The translations under genes and the position numbers were made by a program. DNA of 64,000 bases from Neobacillus novalis NBRC 102450 (GTDB lineage: Bacteria; Bacillota; Bacilli; Bacillales; Cytobacillaceae): positions 1-64,000 of the forward strand of contig NZ_BCVP01000003.1 in the NCBI RefSeq assembly GCF_001591805.1, given 5' to 3'. The notes beneath the pieces are model-generated. The model made no database searches, was not told where the DNA came from, and saw nothing but the letters and a program-made list of their open reading frames with translations. Shown in pieces: positions 52,788-61,733 of this stretch. Position 1 is the first letter of the stretch; each line of letters opens with the position of its first letter.

Positions 52788-53309
52788 TTACGAAGAAGAA
52801 TTGTTTTCGTCAAAAAACTTAGCAAGGCCTGCTAGTCTCGGATCAACCTTTTTTACTTGATCCTCTTCATGAACCACTTCCCAATCCTTACCGGATTGCG
52901 GTGCAGCTCCTTCAGAATCGACGTCTTCGCAAAACACTTGCATCGGAACCTCAAGTAAAAGAATTTCACGGATGATTGGCATTACATCAATCACGTCACC
53001 TTTTACTTGATGCGCTTCCTCTTCAGTTTCATAAACTGAACCTTGTAAGAGGAACGTTTCAGTTGTTTCGACATTAATTGGAAGTTTAACATCCACTAAA
53101 GTACGAGAACAAGGAAGAATTAAATGACCTTCGATTTTTAAATGGAATGTCACTTTCGTTGAATCAATATCTCCACGACCCGTAATGTGAATCGGAGAGA
53201 CTTCCCGAATGGATGGATCGATTTCAATAATCTCATCTACCCGAATCGTTTCATCAAGCAAAAAATCCTTGTTTCGATATTTTTGTAATTGACTTAATGT
53301 CCATTTCAA
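52788..53309 (-). CDS. ylbN: YceD/DUF177 family protein YlbN
   Basis: The 173-residue product belongs to DUF177 (YceD), usually encoded before rpmF and linked to 23S rRNA processing or ribosome assembly. It has the family core GRGDIDSTKVTFHLKIEGHL, LPCSRTLVDVKLPI, and DPRLAGLAKFFDE near the C-terminus. The TTG at 53309 (MKWTLSQLQ) is chosen: GAGGTG lies 6 bases upstream, whereas the GTG at 53318 is inside that site. Confidence 0.92.
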   Translation of the reverse strand: MKWTLSQLQKYRNKDFLLDETIRVDEIIEIDPSIREVSPIHITGRGDIDSTKVTFHLKIEGHLILPCSRTLVDVKLPINVETTETFLLQGSVYETEEEAHQVKGDVIDVMPIIREILLLEVPMQVFCEDVDSEGAAPQSGKDWEVVHEEDQVKKVDPRLAGLAKFFDENNSSS

Positions 53310-53336
53310 TTGAATCACCTCAAGGCAACAAAAGTA

Positions 53337-53365
53337 ATTATAGCCTTCGTTAAAATTTTTGTCAA
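53337..53365 (-). promoter_or_regulatory. consensus sigmaA promoter of ylbN-rpmF
   Basis: Perfect TTGACA (53360-53365) and perfect TATAAT (53337-53342) with a 17-base spacer on the minus strand, about 28 bases before ylbN. This is the strongest vegetative promoter in the window, as expected for a ribosomal protein unit. Confidence 0.93.
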
Positions 53366-53507
53366 TGTTTTTTCTTTACACCTCGTCAGGTGATTTTTTA
53401 AAAAGGCAATTTGAACAAACGTTATCCTATATTAGTTTATCCAGAACCACTTTTTACAAACATCTACAACATCTTATCATAAAAATTGATTGGTTTCTTT
53501 AAAAATT

Positions 53508-53516
53508 TGCTATAAT
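53508..53516 (+). promoter_or_regulatory. extended -10 promoter of ylbM
   Basis: TGCTATAAT on the plus strand joins a TGn extension to a perfect TATAAT, 30 bases before the ylbM ATG. TTGATT (53486-53491) and TTGGTT (53490-53495) are possible -35 boxes at 19 and 15 bases. It diverges from the ylbN promoter. Confidence 0.7.
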
Positions 53517-53545
53517 GATAATAATTTTTAATGAAGGAGATTAGT

Positions 53546-54760
53546 ATGAGAGCTGTTGGCTTAATTGTCGAATATAACCCCTTTCATAACGGACACGCCC
53601 ACCATTTGAAGGCATCGAAGGAAGCAGCAAAGGCCGATGTTGTGATTGCGGTCATGAGTGGGAATTTTTTGCAGCGTGGGGAACCTGCACTTGTTTCCAA
53701 ATGGTATCGCACGAGGATGGCGCTATTAAATGGTGTAGATATTGTTATTGAACTTCCCTACCGCTTCGCTGTACAAAAGGCAGAAACCTTTGCAAATGGG
53801 GCCGTCTCGATTCTTGATGCAGTTGGCTGCGAATCTTTATGCTTTGGAAGTGAAAGCGGGGATCTTTCCGCCTTTTATCAAACAATTGATTTTTTAGAAG
53901 GACAGCAAACACGATTTGATGATCATATCAAACGATTTATCGATACAGGTGTCAGTTACCCTAAGGCCGTATCACTTTCATTTAGACAATTACCAGATTC
54001 GGAACGATATTTGGATTTAGCAAAACCAAATAATATCCTAGGCTTTCAATACATAAAAGCAATCAACCAGCAAAAAAGCTCAATAAAAGCATTGACGGTT
54101 CCTCGCAAAAACGCTGACTATCACGATGAAAATTTTGCTTCGGAAACGATAGCGAGCGCAACGAGTATCCGAAAAGCGATCTTTTCAAATGAGGATGGTA
54201 AATCGGAAATTGACCAATATGTACCGGAGCCAACCAATCAATTGTTACAACAATATTTACACGAAAATCAAGCGTTTCACCAATGGGAAAATTATTGGAG
54301 CTTCCTTCAATTCCGGCTCATTCATAGCAGTCCAGAAGAACTAAGAGAAATTTATGAAGTGGAGGAAGGACTTGAGCACAGATTACTATCCGCAGCTCTA
54401 GTGTCCAATAACTTTCAAGAATTTATGAAAAAAATAAAAACAAAACGTTATACATGGACAAGACTTCAAAGATTATGCGTTCATATTTTGACAAATACAA
54501 AAAAGGCAGAAATGGATGGAAATAGTGAAAAAGCCTCTTATTTAAGACTATTAGGAATGACAACAATAGGAAAAGCATACTTGAATAAGAGAAAAAAGGA
54601 GTTCAGCCTCCCCCTCGTTTCTAAACTATCTTCCTTTAAGGAAAAAGAAATTTTACTGGATGTAAAAGCAGCACGAGTTTATTCCCTAGTCATCCCGAAT
54701 CAGTTAAAAAATGAAATGATTAAACAAGAATACAAGCAGCCGCCAATATTGGTTGAGTAA
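53546..54760 (+). CDS. tmcAL: tRNA(Met) cytidine acetate ligase TmcAL (YlbM)
   Basis: Forms N4-acetylcytidine at the wobble position of elongator tRNA-Met using acetate and ATP. The 404-residue product has the nucleotidyltransferase HxGH-like motif FHNGH (His14, His17), GNFLQRGEPALVSKW and ASATSIRKAI. The ATG at 53546 has AAGGAG 6 bases upstream and gives MRAVGLIVEYNPFHNGH; the in-frame ATG at 53531 is rejected. It faces ylbL convergently. Confidence 0.95.
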   Translation: MRAVGLIVEYNPFHNGHAHHLKASKEAAKADVVIAVMSGNFLQRGEPALVSKWYRTRMALLNGVDIVIELPYRFAVQKAETFANGAVSILDAVGCESLCFGSESGDLSAFYQTIDFLEGQQTRFDDHIKRFIDTGVSYPKAVSLSFRQLPDSERYLDLAKPNNILGFQYIKAINQQKSSIKALTVPRKNADYHDENFASETIASATSIRKAIFSNEDGKSEIDQYVPEPTNQLLQQYLHENQAFHQWENYWSFLQFRLIHSSPEELREIYEVEEGLEHRLLSAALVSNNFQEFMKKIKTKRYTWTRLQRLCVHILTNTKKAEMDGNSEKASYLRLLGMTTIGKAYLNKRKKEFSLPLVSKLSSFKEKEILLDVKAARVYSLVIPNQLKNEMIKQEYKQPPILVE

Positions 54761-54793
54761 AAAAGATGATGCGATAGGCACCATCTTTTTTAC
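54757..54793. terminator. bidirectional terminator between ylbM and ylbL
   Basis: Twelve-bp arms GTAAAAAAGATG/CATCTTTTTTAC (54757-54768 and 54782-54793) with a further short inner pair. It serves both convergent genes and overlaps both stop codons. Confidence 0.88.
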
Positions 54794-55809
54794 TTCTCTG
54801 GAAGCTTCTCTAAATATTGAACTGCTTCATCGAAACTATCGATTGGAACAATCTTCATTTTTGTTTTAATATCACGAGCGGTCTTTACGGCAGCCTGGTA
54901 GTTAGAATTCTTGACCCCTTTTTCATTCGGAGCTAAAAAGAATTCCGCTCCTGCCTTGTCAGCGGCGACAATTTTTTGTTCAATCCCGCCAATAGGTCCC
55001 ACAGTCCCGTCAACATCAATCGTGCCTGTTCCAGCAATTTGGTAGCCTTTCGTTAAATCATCTTTCGTTAACTGGTTATAGATTTCCAAAGAAAACATCA
55101 GTCCTGCAGATGGGCCGCCAATTGTATCGGTCTTTACCGTAACCTTTGGGTCGACAACAATTTCCTTATCATCCACTAATGAAATGCCAATTCCAACCCT
55201 TTTAGGGTCTTCTTTAAACGGCTGAAGACTCAAGGTAACATTTTTTGTTGCCTTATTTCGAGAAAAGGTTAATTCAATCTTATCCCCGGCTTGTTTTTTG
55301 CCCACATAGTTAATGAATTCTTCTGAGGACGGGAATGGATGCCCATCCACTTTGAAAATCCGATCACCTGCTTGAAGCTTCCCAGCGGCGGGCATATCGT
55401 TCATCACCTGCATAACGTAAATTCCTTTATAATTATAGTCTACAGGCACACCGGCTTTCCGGTAGGCGACCTCTATCGCATTCAACTTCGAGGCGGCCAT
55501 CAGATGGAGCTGCCTGACATTGTACTCTTCTTCAGTCTCTTTTTTATTTAACACCAAATCCAGTGGATAAATTTCCTCATATTTTTGCATCTTTGCTTCT
55601 AAATAGGAGTAAATATTAGCCCTTCCCATTCTTACTGTTGTAAGCATAAAGTTTCCTTCATCCTTATAGCCGTTTTCCACTGTTATAATCGGCCCAAGCT
55701 CCTTCGCCATTCCCGGTTTTGATACATAATAGGGCAATGAATAATTCATCGCCCCTATTAAGATGATGGCAAGCAATACGAAGGATCCTATATATATTTT
55801 TTTGCGCAT
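54790..55809 (-). CDS. ylbL: SepM-type membrane PDZ/Lon-like serine protease YlbL
   Basis: Membrane-anchored protease with an N-terminal membrane segment (about 5-25), a PDZ domain (about 125-195) and a C-terminal Lon-type catalytic domain with Ser234 in GGPSAGL and Lys279 in GGIEQKIVAA. YlbL takes part in DNA-damage checkpoint recovery in B. subtilis by removing a division inhibitor. The ATG at 55809 follows the ylbK stop by 7 bases with AAGGGG upstream; a TTG at 55836 is unlikely. Confidence 0.93.
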   Translation of the reverse strand: MRKKIYIGSFVLLAIILIGAMNYSLPYYVSKPGMAKELGPIITVENGYKDEGNFMLTTVRMGRANIYSYLEAKMQKYEEIYPLDLVLNKKETEEEYNVRQLHLMAASKLNAIEVAYRKAGVPVDYNYKGIYVMQVMNDMPAAGKLQAGDRIFKVDGHPFPSSEEFINYVGKKQAGDKIELTFSRNKATKNVTLSLQPFKEDPKRVGIGISLVDDKEIVVDPKVTVKTDTIGGPSAGLMFSLEIYNQLTKDDLTKGYQIAGTGTIDVDGTVGPIGGIEQKIVAADKAGAEFFLAPNEKGVKNSNYQAAVKTARDIKTKMKIVPIDSFDEAVQYLEKLPEK

Positions 55810-55816
55810 TGGACGT

Positions 55817-56596
55817 TTACCCCTTCCACTCTTCAATGACAGTTTCTATTTGCTTTAGATATTTTTTAGTTTCTTCCTGACCAAGGTTGATAATTTCCTC
55901 AATATTGGTGAAGGCTCGCGAGCTATAAACATCGACAGGGGGACGGATCATCACGTCTGCCGTATTCTCTCTGCTGTTGACGATTTCCATTTGCATTATG
56001 TCAATACTCTGCATAATGACATCGTAAATCGAGGTAATTTCGGCGTTACGTTTCACCATGGAAACATCTACGGCAATAACAATATCTGCACCCATTTCTT
56101 TCGCAACAGAGATAGGGACACGATCAGCAACACCGCCATCCACCAAGAGCCTCCCCTTGTATTTTTCCGGTACAAAAATCCCAGGGATAGAGATGCTTGC
56201 TCTTACAGCTTCAGCGACAGGCCCGTCTTTGAAAACAACCTTTTCTCCTGTTAGTAAATCGGTTGCGACAATGCCAATTGGTATCGATAAGTCCTCAATA
56301 TTTTTTCCATGAGTAAAAACCTTGATAAAATCCTTCACTTTCTTTCCTGAGATAAAGCCCATTTTTGGAACGGTAAAATCCAAAAAGTATTTCCTTTTAA
56401 AGGCGGTTGAAAATTTATATAGCCGGTTCAAGTCGATGCCCGCCCCATAAAAACTGGCAACAAGTGCCCCCATGCTGCTGCCAGCAATTAGATGAATTGG
56501 AATTCCCGCATCTTTCAAGGCGATAATGACTCCTAAATGAGCAAACCCTCGTGCACCACCCGAACCAAGTGCTAAACCTATTCTAGGGTGCTCCAT
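55817..56596 (-). CDS. ylbK: Patatin-like phospholipase/esterase YlbK
   Basis: The 259-residue patatin-fold hydrolase has the oxyanion loop GSGGARGFAHLG, the nucleophile elbow GSSMG and the catalytic Asp in DGGVADRVP. Substrate unknown. The ATG at 56596 has GGAGGT 7 bases upstream; an in-frame ATG at 56620 is rejected. It is the first gene of a ylbK-ylbL pair. Confidence 0.93.
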   Translation of the reverse strand: MEHPRIGLALGSGGARGFAHLGVIIALKDAGIPIHLIAGSSMGALVASFYGAGIDLNRLYKFSTAFKRKYFLDFTVPKMGFISGKKVKDFIKVFTHGKNIEDLSIPIGIVATDLLTGEKVVFKDGPVAEAVRASISIPGIFVPEKYKGRLLVDGGVADRVPISVAKEMGADIVIAVDVSMVKRNAEITSIYDVIMQSIDIMQMEIVNSRENTADVMIRPPVDVYSSRAFTNIEEIINLGQEETKKYLKQIETVIEEWKG

Positions 56597-56840
56597 AATC
56601 GCTACCTCCAATTTATTCATCCATAGAATCTTAGCTTACTCATTCAATCTTATGGTCTAAAATAACCTTCTATGAGTATATTTGTGTTATATGGGACAAG
56701 GCGAAATCCGGAAACGGCCATACGTTTCAGCGAGACAGTGTTTTCCAAAATCGTTAAAAGAATATTTTCTATTTTACCATTCAAATATTTGATTTGCACA
56801 GTTTGAACTAGTTTATCCCCTTGGAAGGAGGTCCCCTTCA

Positions 56841-58055
56841 TTGTTTCGCTCAAAACTAAAAACTATTCTTTTATCCACATCTGTCACTATTTTGGCAGTA
56901 TCACTTATTTCTTTCCCGCAAGAGTCATTAAAAGCCTCTATACGCGGTCTCGATATGTGGTGGGAAATCGTTTTCCCTTCTCTGTTACCTTTTTTTATTG
57001 TTTCTGAAATGTTAATTGGCTTTGGGGTTGTTAGGTTCATTGGCGTTTTGCTGGAACCCCTCATGAGACCACTGTTTAAGGTGCCTGGTGTGGGAGGATT
57101 TGTATGGGCAATGGGGATGGCCTCAGGGTTCCCAGCCGGCGCCAAATTTACAGCGAGGTTACGCCAGGAAGGCCAATTAACACAAATTGAGGCTGAAAGG
57201 CTCGTTTCTTTCACAAATTCTTCAAATCCTTTATTTATCTTCGGAGCTGTTTCAGTAGGATTCTTCCATAATCCCCGTTTAGGTCTTCTCCTCGGATTAG
57301 CCCATTATTTAGGGAATATATGCGTTGGCATTATCATGCGGTTTTATGGGAATGAGTCACCTGTCGAAACTAGGGAAAGTAGAAAAAGATTTAAACTTAG
57401 AGCTGCTGTTTCTGCACTGCATCAAACTAGATTAAAAGATAATCGGCCTATTGGTAAACTTCTAGGTGATGCTGTCAATTCATCCATTCAAACCTTGTTA
57501 ATGGTCGGTGGATTCATTATTCTTTTCTCAGTGGTGAACAAACTTCTTTATCACTTACATATAACTGCTGCACTTGGAAAATCGGTTGAAATGGGTCTCT
57601 CCTTTTTATCATTTCCGGAAATGTTAAGCATTCCATTTATTTCGGGATTATTTGAAATTACCTTAGGTAGCGACCTGACAAGTCGTGTAGAAGCTGCGAC
57701 ACTTCTGCAACAAGCAATGATTACAAGTTTCATCTTGGCCTTCAGTGGTTTTAGTGTCCAAGCACAGGTTGCCAGCATCCTTGCACAAACTGATATCAGG
57801 TTTCAGCCCTTTTTTATTGCAAGAATCATACATGGTATTTTTGCCAGCTTGTTTGCTCTCATCCTTTGGAAACCAATATATTTGCGCTTTAGCAGCAATG
57901 GGCATCCATCCAATGCCATTCCAGTTGGTTTTTTTGAGGATGGGTCATGGGTGAATCATTTATACCAAAAGATGGTAGAAACGGGCCCACTTATCACCAT
58001 CTTTTCCCTGTTAATCTATGTGTTTATTTTGTTTCAACGATTAAAAAAGAGCTAA
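56841..58055 (+). CDS. ylbJ: Sporulation integral membrane protein YlbJ
   Basis: The 404-residue polytopic protein has about eight to ten hydrophobic segments and two nucleoside-recognition Gate-type regions (PFFIVSEMLIGFG..., SIQTLLMVGGFIILFS). In B. subtilis ylbJ is a sigmaE gene needed for spore cortex formation. The start is TTG at 56841, 8 bases after AAGGAGGT. I found no convincing sigmaE promoter in 56640-56830. Confidence 0.9.
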   Translation: MFRSKLKTILLSTSVTILAVSLISFPQESLKASIRGLDMWWEIVFPSLLPFFIVSEMLIGFGVVRFIGVLLEPLMRPLFKVPGVGGFVWAMGMASGFPAGAKFTARLRQEGQLTQIEAERLVSFTNSSNPLFIFGAVSVGFFHNPRLGLLLGLAHYLGNICVGIIMRFYGNESPVETRESRKRFKLRAAVSALHQTRLKDNRPIGKLLGDAVNSSIQTLLMVGGFIILFSVVNKLLYHLHITAALGKSVEMGLSFLSFPEMLSIPFISGLFEITLGSDLTSRVEAATLLQQAMITSFILAFSGFSVQAQVASILAQTDIRFQPFFIARIIHGIFASLFALILWKPIYLRFSSNGHPSNAIPVGFFEDGSWVNHLYQKMVETGPLITIFSLLIYVFILFQRLKKS

Positions 58056-58077
58056 GCAATTGGGTTGCTAGCTCTTT
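58046..58077. terminator. bidirectional terminator between ylbJ and coaD
   Basis: Arms AAAGAGCT-A-AGCAA and TTGCT-AGCTCTTT (one bulge) around a 5-base loop. It overlaps the end of ylbJ and precedes the coaD stop. Confidence 0.85.
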
Positions 58078-58081
58078 CCAT

Positions 58082-58579
<498 letters not shown>

Positions 58580-59140
58580 TTACTCTCCATTGTTTCGCAT
58601 ATAAATCGTCAAAGCAATAACTCCATACCTTTCATGTTTCATTTGCGTAAATCGCCCCGCCCTGAGTGGTAATTCGACGTCAAAACCATGCTCACAGATA
58701 ATCATTCCGTTAGGTTTTACTAAATCCCGGTTATCGACTTTTTCCATCAAACTGACCAGCTGTTGTTTTTTATAGGGCGGGTCCAAAAATATGTAATCAA
58801 AGCTTATTTCTCGTTTAATAAGCGCCTTCAGTGCTAGTCCTGCATCATTACGATAGACCTCTGTTTGCTCTTCAAATCTACAGGCCTGAATATTTTCATG
58901 GATCACTTGAATCGCTTTTGCATCACGATCAACAAAAATAACCTTTTCCATTCCACGGCTTAATCCCTCGAGACCTAAGCCTCCGCTGCCGGCAAATAAA
59001 TCTAAGCCTATTCCCCCGTCAAAATATGGTCCAATCATATTAAATAATGCTTCCTTTACTTTATCCGTAGTTGGCCTGGTTGAATTTCCAGGTACCGCCT
59101 TAAGAGGTCTTCCTTTACAAACTCCTGACACCACTCTCAC
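58580..59140 (-). CDS. rsmD: 16S rRNA (guanine966-N2)-methyltransferase RsmD (YlbH)
   Basis: Methylates G966 of 16S rRNA with SAM. The 186-residue product has RPTTDKVKEALFNMI, the SAM loop DLFAGSGGLGLE and the catalytic DPPY motif. GTG at 59140 (giving MRVVSG, as in the family) is preferred; ATG at 59146, two codons upstream, is equally possible. Confidence 0.95.
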   Translation of the reverse strand: MRVVSGVCKGRPLKAVPGNSTRPTTDKVKEALFNMIGPYFDGGIGLDLFAGSGGLGLEGLSRGMEKVIFVDRDAKAIQVIHENIQACRFEEQTEVYRNDAGLALKALIKREISFDYIFLDPPYKKQQLVSLMEKVDNRDLVKPNGMIICEHGFDVELPLRAGRFTQMKHERYGVIALTIYMRNNGE

Positions 59141-59234
59141 AAACATATCACCACATTTTTTAATTAAAATCCAATTTCTTTATCCATCCTATCATAATTT
59201 ACAAAAAGTACACAATTATACTTTCCTTTCGGCT

Positions 59235-59385
59235 AAAAAAAAACCCTGCAGAAAAATTCTGCAGGGTCCTTCCACATCCTCATAAAGGATAGAAGGCAAA
59301 GGGAGAGGAGAAACCGGAGGAAGAACTTATGGGGAAACGTAAGTCTTCTCCGCGGTTGGCAACAACATCCTCGAATTGATGTTGT
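59235..59385 (-). ncRNA. csfG: Probable CsfG sporulation small RNA
   Basis: The ylbG-ylbH (rsmD) gap carries no protein gene but a complete small-RNA unit on the minus strand: a forespore promoter, a 9-bp hairpin AACAACATC/GATGTTGTT (59361-59386), a pyrimidine-rich anti-Shine-Dalgarno-like stretch (59301-59325, with TTCCTCC and TCTCCTCTCCC), a small hairpin near 59281, and an 11-bp terminator ACCCTGCAGAA/TTCTGCAGGGT (59243-59267) with a run of T. From memory, this gap holds csfG in endospore formers, a sigmaF/sigmaG-dependent sRNA with conserved pyrimidine-rich segments. Length about 150 bases. Confidence 0.82.
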
Positions 59386-59391
59386 TACTAA

Positions 59392-59420
59392 CATTATTTC
59401 CACAACCCAAAAGCTTATAC
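59392..59420 (-). promoter_or_regulatory. sigmaF/sigmaG promoter of csfG
   Basis: GTATA (59416-59420) and GGAAATAATG (59392-59401) match the forespore consensus GYWTA and GGNRANAHTR at every defined position, 14 bases apart. The same spacing by the same count is found at sigG. Confidence 0.85.
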
Positions 59421-59467
59421 GTACTTTTAATAAATTTTCCCGCTCAAATAAATATTTCGTCACAGCA

Positions 59468-59499
59468 AAAAGGTGAGGCTCAGGAGAGCCCCACCTTTT
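59468..59499 (-). terminator. intrinsic terminator after ylbG
   Basis: Arms AAAAGGTG-GGCT and AGCC-CACCTTTT with one mismatch and a 6-base loop, overlapping the ylbG stop and followed on the minus strand by TTGCTGTG after the T-run of the stem. It isolates csfG from ylbG. Confidence 0.8.
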
Positions 59500-59773
59500 A
59501 AATACCCATTTTATAATCATATTCCTTCGCTTTATCTGGTGCTGAATTCTCATAATCCATTCTTAAGAATGGTTTATAGGAGGGTTCTACTTTTTTTACA
59601 AATGAAAAGGAATTCAACTTTTCCATAATTCCCGCTAATTCTTCTTGATTGCAATATAAGACGACATATTTCAGCTTTTTTGACACGTAATGTACATTTC
59701 CGAAGCGCCTTAGCATTTTAGCTTGTTTTAATGAATAAAGCCATATAACCAATCCTTGCCTTTGAACAAACAT
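59498..59773 (-). CDS. ylbG: DUF2129 protein YlbG
   Basis: The 91-residue product belongs to DUF2129 (YlbG): [35 protein letters not shown] is split across the core, followed by [13 protein letters not shown]. Function unknown. It lies between ylbF and csfG as expected and ends at a terminator. Confidence 0.9.
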   Translation of the reverse strand: MFVQRQGLVIWLYSLKQAKMLRRFGNVHYVSKKLKYVVLYCNQEELAGIMEKLNSFSFVKKVEPSYKPFLRMDYENSAPDKAKEYDYKMGI

Positions 59774-59867
59774 ACTTTTTTCCCCTTCAGCAAAACCATC
59801 ATTTTACATAAGTTTAGCATATTAAAACAAACTTTATCAATTCAAACTTTTTTGCTACTCCGCTTCT

Positions 59868-60311
59868 TCACCCGCAACCGCAGCTTCCTCCGCCGCCGCA
59901 GCCGCTGCCGTGACTAGACTTTGTATCGAAAAATGGGTTGCCTGTTGGTACCTTAATATGGCTGGAAACTGCGCCGCCAACCAACATGCTGATTTCATCC
60001 AAGAGGCCCTGCAAATCATTTTCAGCTATCTTAAACTCGGCAACAAGGGGATCTAAATCCATTTCACGTTTAAATTCGCGAATTTGCATCATAACCCGTT
60101 TATAATCAGGATGGTATTTGCCAAAGCGCTGAACCTCTTCGTAAAGTTCCTTTAGGTTGACAAATTGGTTTATCTTCCGCTGTGTTTCCTTGTTATTTTG
60201 CATTTTATATAAACAAATTTGGTATTGTTCTGCTATATCAGATTCTAGGACCATCCTAGCTAAGTTTTCAGCATTTTCCAATAGTTCGATTCTCTCTAAC
60301 GTAGCAAGCAT
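59868..60311 (-). CDS. ylbF: RicF (YlbF), subunit of the RicAFT complex
   Basis: The 147-residue helical product belongs to the YlbF/YmcA family. With YmcA and YaaT it forms the RicAFT complex, which carries Fe-S clusters, stimulates RNase Y-dependent mRNA maturation and promotes sporulation and competence. The C-terminus is a Gly/Cys tail (GSGCGGGGSCGCG) whose three cysteines fit cluster binding. The ATG at 60311 has GGAGGTG 7 bases upstream; the start at 60341 is rejected. Confidence 0.94.
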   Translation of the reverse strand: MLATLERIELLENAENLARMVLESDIAEQYQICLYKMQNNKETQRKINQFVNLKELYEEVQRFGKYHPDYKRVMMQIREFKREMDLDPLVAEFKIAENDLQGLLDEISMLVGGAVSSHIKVPTGNPFFDTKSSHGSGCGGGGSCGCG

Positions 60312-60366
60312 GTACGCCCACCTCCAAAGACATTTTAACATTAATATTTGGAGAAAGCGAAAATTT

Positions 60367-60813
60367 TTACTTAGGGATATTTACCATAAACTCTTTTGCT
60401 AATCCGTATGGTTCATAATTTAATTTGACAACTTCGAGCTTTAATTTGTGGCTTCCCGGTGATAGTCCTTTAATAATAAAGGCTGCTGAGGAGGCTTCAG
60501 ATGTTCTTTTCCCATCGATCCAAATAACCATTTTGCCAACCTTATCCTTAGTGCGGTCAGATTCACGGAAGCTAATTCCGGTAACGATACACTCGACCAT
60601 CACTTGACTTCCTCTTGTTTTATGGTTCACGATTAAAGACGGTATTTCTTTAGAATTTTGATTATAAACCGGTAAAATCTCGAACTGATTCTTATATGTT
60701 GGTTCCATTATCACGATTTTTGGTTTCGTTTCAGGCTTTGGCAAATCTTTTTGACATCCTATTGTGATTCCCGTTAACAGTAAAATTAGAGCTTTAGGAA
60801 TTACCCCTTTCAA
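60367..60813 (-). CDS. Putative lipoprotein of unknown function
   Basis: The 148-residue product starts MKGVIPKALILLLTGITIGC, a short signal peptide ending in a lipobox-like TIGC with Cys20 as the lipidation site (Thr at -3 is not ideal). The mature part is beta-rich with MVIWIDGKRTSEASS and GLSPGSHKLKLEVV, suggesting an Ig-like or PEGA-like fold. I do not recognise the family. The TTG at 60813 has AAGGAG 8 bases upstream; the GTG at 60822 lies within that site. It stands between ylbF and ylbE. Confidence 0.7.
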   Translation of the reverse strand: MKGVIPKALILLLTGITIGCQKDLPKPETKPKIVIMEPTYKNQFEILPVYNQNSKEIPSLIVNHKTRGSQVMVECIVTGISFRESDRTKDKVGKMVIWIDGKRTSEASSAAFIIKGLSPGSHKLKLEVVKLNYEPYGLAKEFMVNIPK

Positions 60814-60883
60814 ACCAATCACTCCTTCTTTCCTGTATTGTTCGCCTCCTTTTTATTTTTTAGTCTTGTTACATCAATAAAAA

Positions 60884-60912
60884 AAGGCCACATCTGCTTA
60901 AATGTGGTCCTT
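60884..60912 (-). terminator. intrinsic terminator after ylbE
   Basis: Arms AAGG-A-CCACAT and ATGTGGCCTT (one bulge) with an 8-base loop, followed on the minus strand by TTTTTATTG. It lies 2 bases past the ylbE stop. Confidence 0.85.
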
Positions 60913-60914
60913 TG

Positions 60915-61154
60915 TTAATTTTGAGTCTTCATTACCTGAAACATTTGATACATCATATTCGCCATTTGGACGCCGCTTGAGAATTTCTCGACCCGATCAG
61001 GAATCGTTTTTTTATAATAATGTAATGATGCAACTTCAAGAGACTGTATATCATATGGATTTCTTGACAGCTTCCGATACCAGTGAGGCTGTTCCCGCAA
61101 AAATTGCTTTAGTTCCTTCTGTTGTTCTATATACTCTAGTACTTCTCTTCGCAT
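60915..61154 (-). CDS. ylbE: YlbE-like protein
   Basis: The 79-residue product belongs to the YlbE family (LREQPHWYRKLSRNPYDIQSLE then ASLHYYKKTIPDRVEKFS). Function unknown. It follows ylbD by 19 bases and the two probably form a unit, as in B. subtilis. Confidence 0.9.
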   Translation of the reverse strand: MRREVLEYIEQQKELKQFLREQPHWYRKLSRNPYDIQSLEVASLHYYKKTIPDRVEKFSSGVQMANMMYQMFQVMKTQN

Positions 61155-61173
61155 CAGTTAAGATTCCCCTCCA

Positions 61174-61584
61174 TTAATCTTTTCTAAATACAAAGGGATT
61201 CTTTGGCCCTTCTGGCGGCTTTACGGCACCCGCCGTTGGATTACCCCCTTGAAATTGTGCGATAACACCCTGAATAGCTCCTAAGGCCTGACTTAAGTTA
61301 GTAATATGATTTTGCATTTGATTTGGATCCATTTTCTTGACCATTCCCATGATATTGGACATCCAATCACCCTTGGCCTCGGTGTTGGTGTTGGTTTCAG
61401 GTTCTGATTCAGTTTCTGTTCCAATTGATTCCCAGCGCTTATCTTCCTCACCTAATAGGTACCAATCCTCATATAATTCTTGCCAGGTCGCCTTCCCTTT
61501 CCGAACCTCTTGGATTACTTTCGGATTATTCTTTACGAATTCTTTGAATTTCAGCACGGAAGGGTGCAATTTTTTTTGTGTCAT
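61174..61584 (-). CDS. ylbD: Spore coat protein YlbD
   Basis: The 136-residue product has the YlbD N-terminus (MTQKKLHPSVLKFKEFVKNNP, ATWQELYEDWYLLGEED), a Glu/Thr/Asn-rich linker and a C-terminal region rich in Gln, Gly and Pro. YlbD is a spore coat protein in B. subtilis. The ATG at 61584 has GAGGTG 6 bases upstream. Confidence 0.9.
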   Translation of the reverse strand: MTQKKLHPSVLKFKEFVKNNPKVIQEVRKGKATWQELYEDWYLLGEEDKRWESIGTETESEPETNTNTEAKGDWMSNIMGMVKKMDPNQMQNHITNLSQALGAIQGVIAQFQGGNPTAGAVKPPEGPKNPFVFRKD

Positions 61585-61733
61585 ACTTTTCACCTCTGCC
61601 CATATTCATCGCCAATAATACAATATGTAGGAAATGGAGAAAGGTGAAAACTCAAATTGATATGAAAATATTTATAATAATCCTTGTGAATGGTAAGATA
61701 GCAAGAGAAAACGAAATGAAAGAGGTAAATGGA

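Noticed and set aside
56640-56830. sigmaE promoter for ylbJ
   Set aside because: GAATATT at 56760 and CATTCAAA at 56778 look tempting but are only 11 bases apart; another CATACGTT lacks a -35. Not supported.
56813-57214. 133-codon minus-strand reading frame overlapping ylbJ
   Set aside because: It is the antisense of the 5' part of ylbJ, which has a strong ribosome site and conserved membrane segments.
59233-59553. 106-codon minus-strand reading frame over the ylbG-rsmD gap
   Set aside because: It crosses the ylbG end, the csfG promoter, the sRNA and its terminator; no ribosome site and a composition unlike a protein. The sRNA explains the region better.
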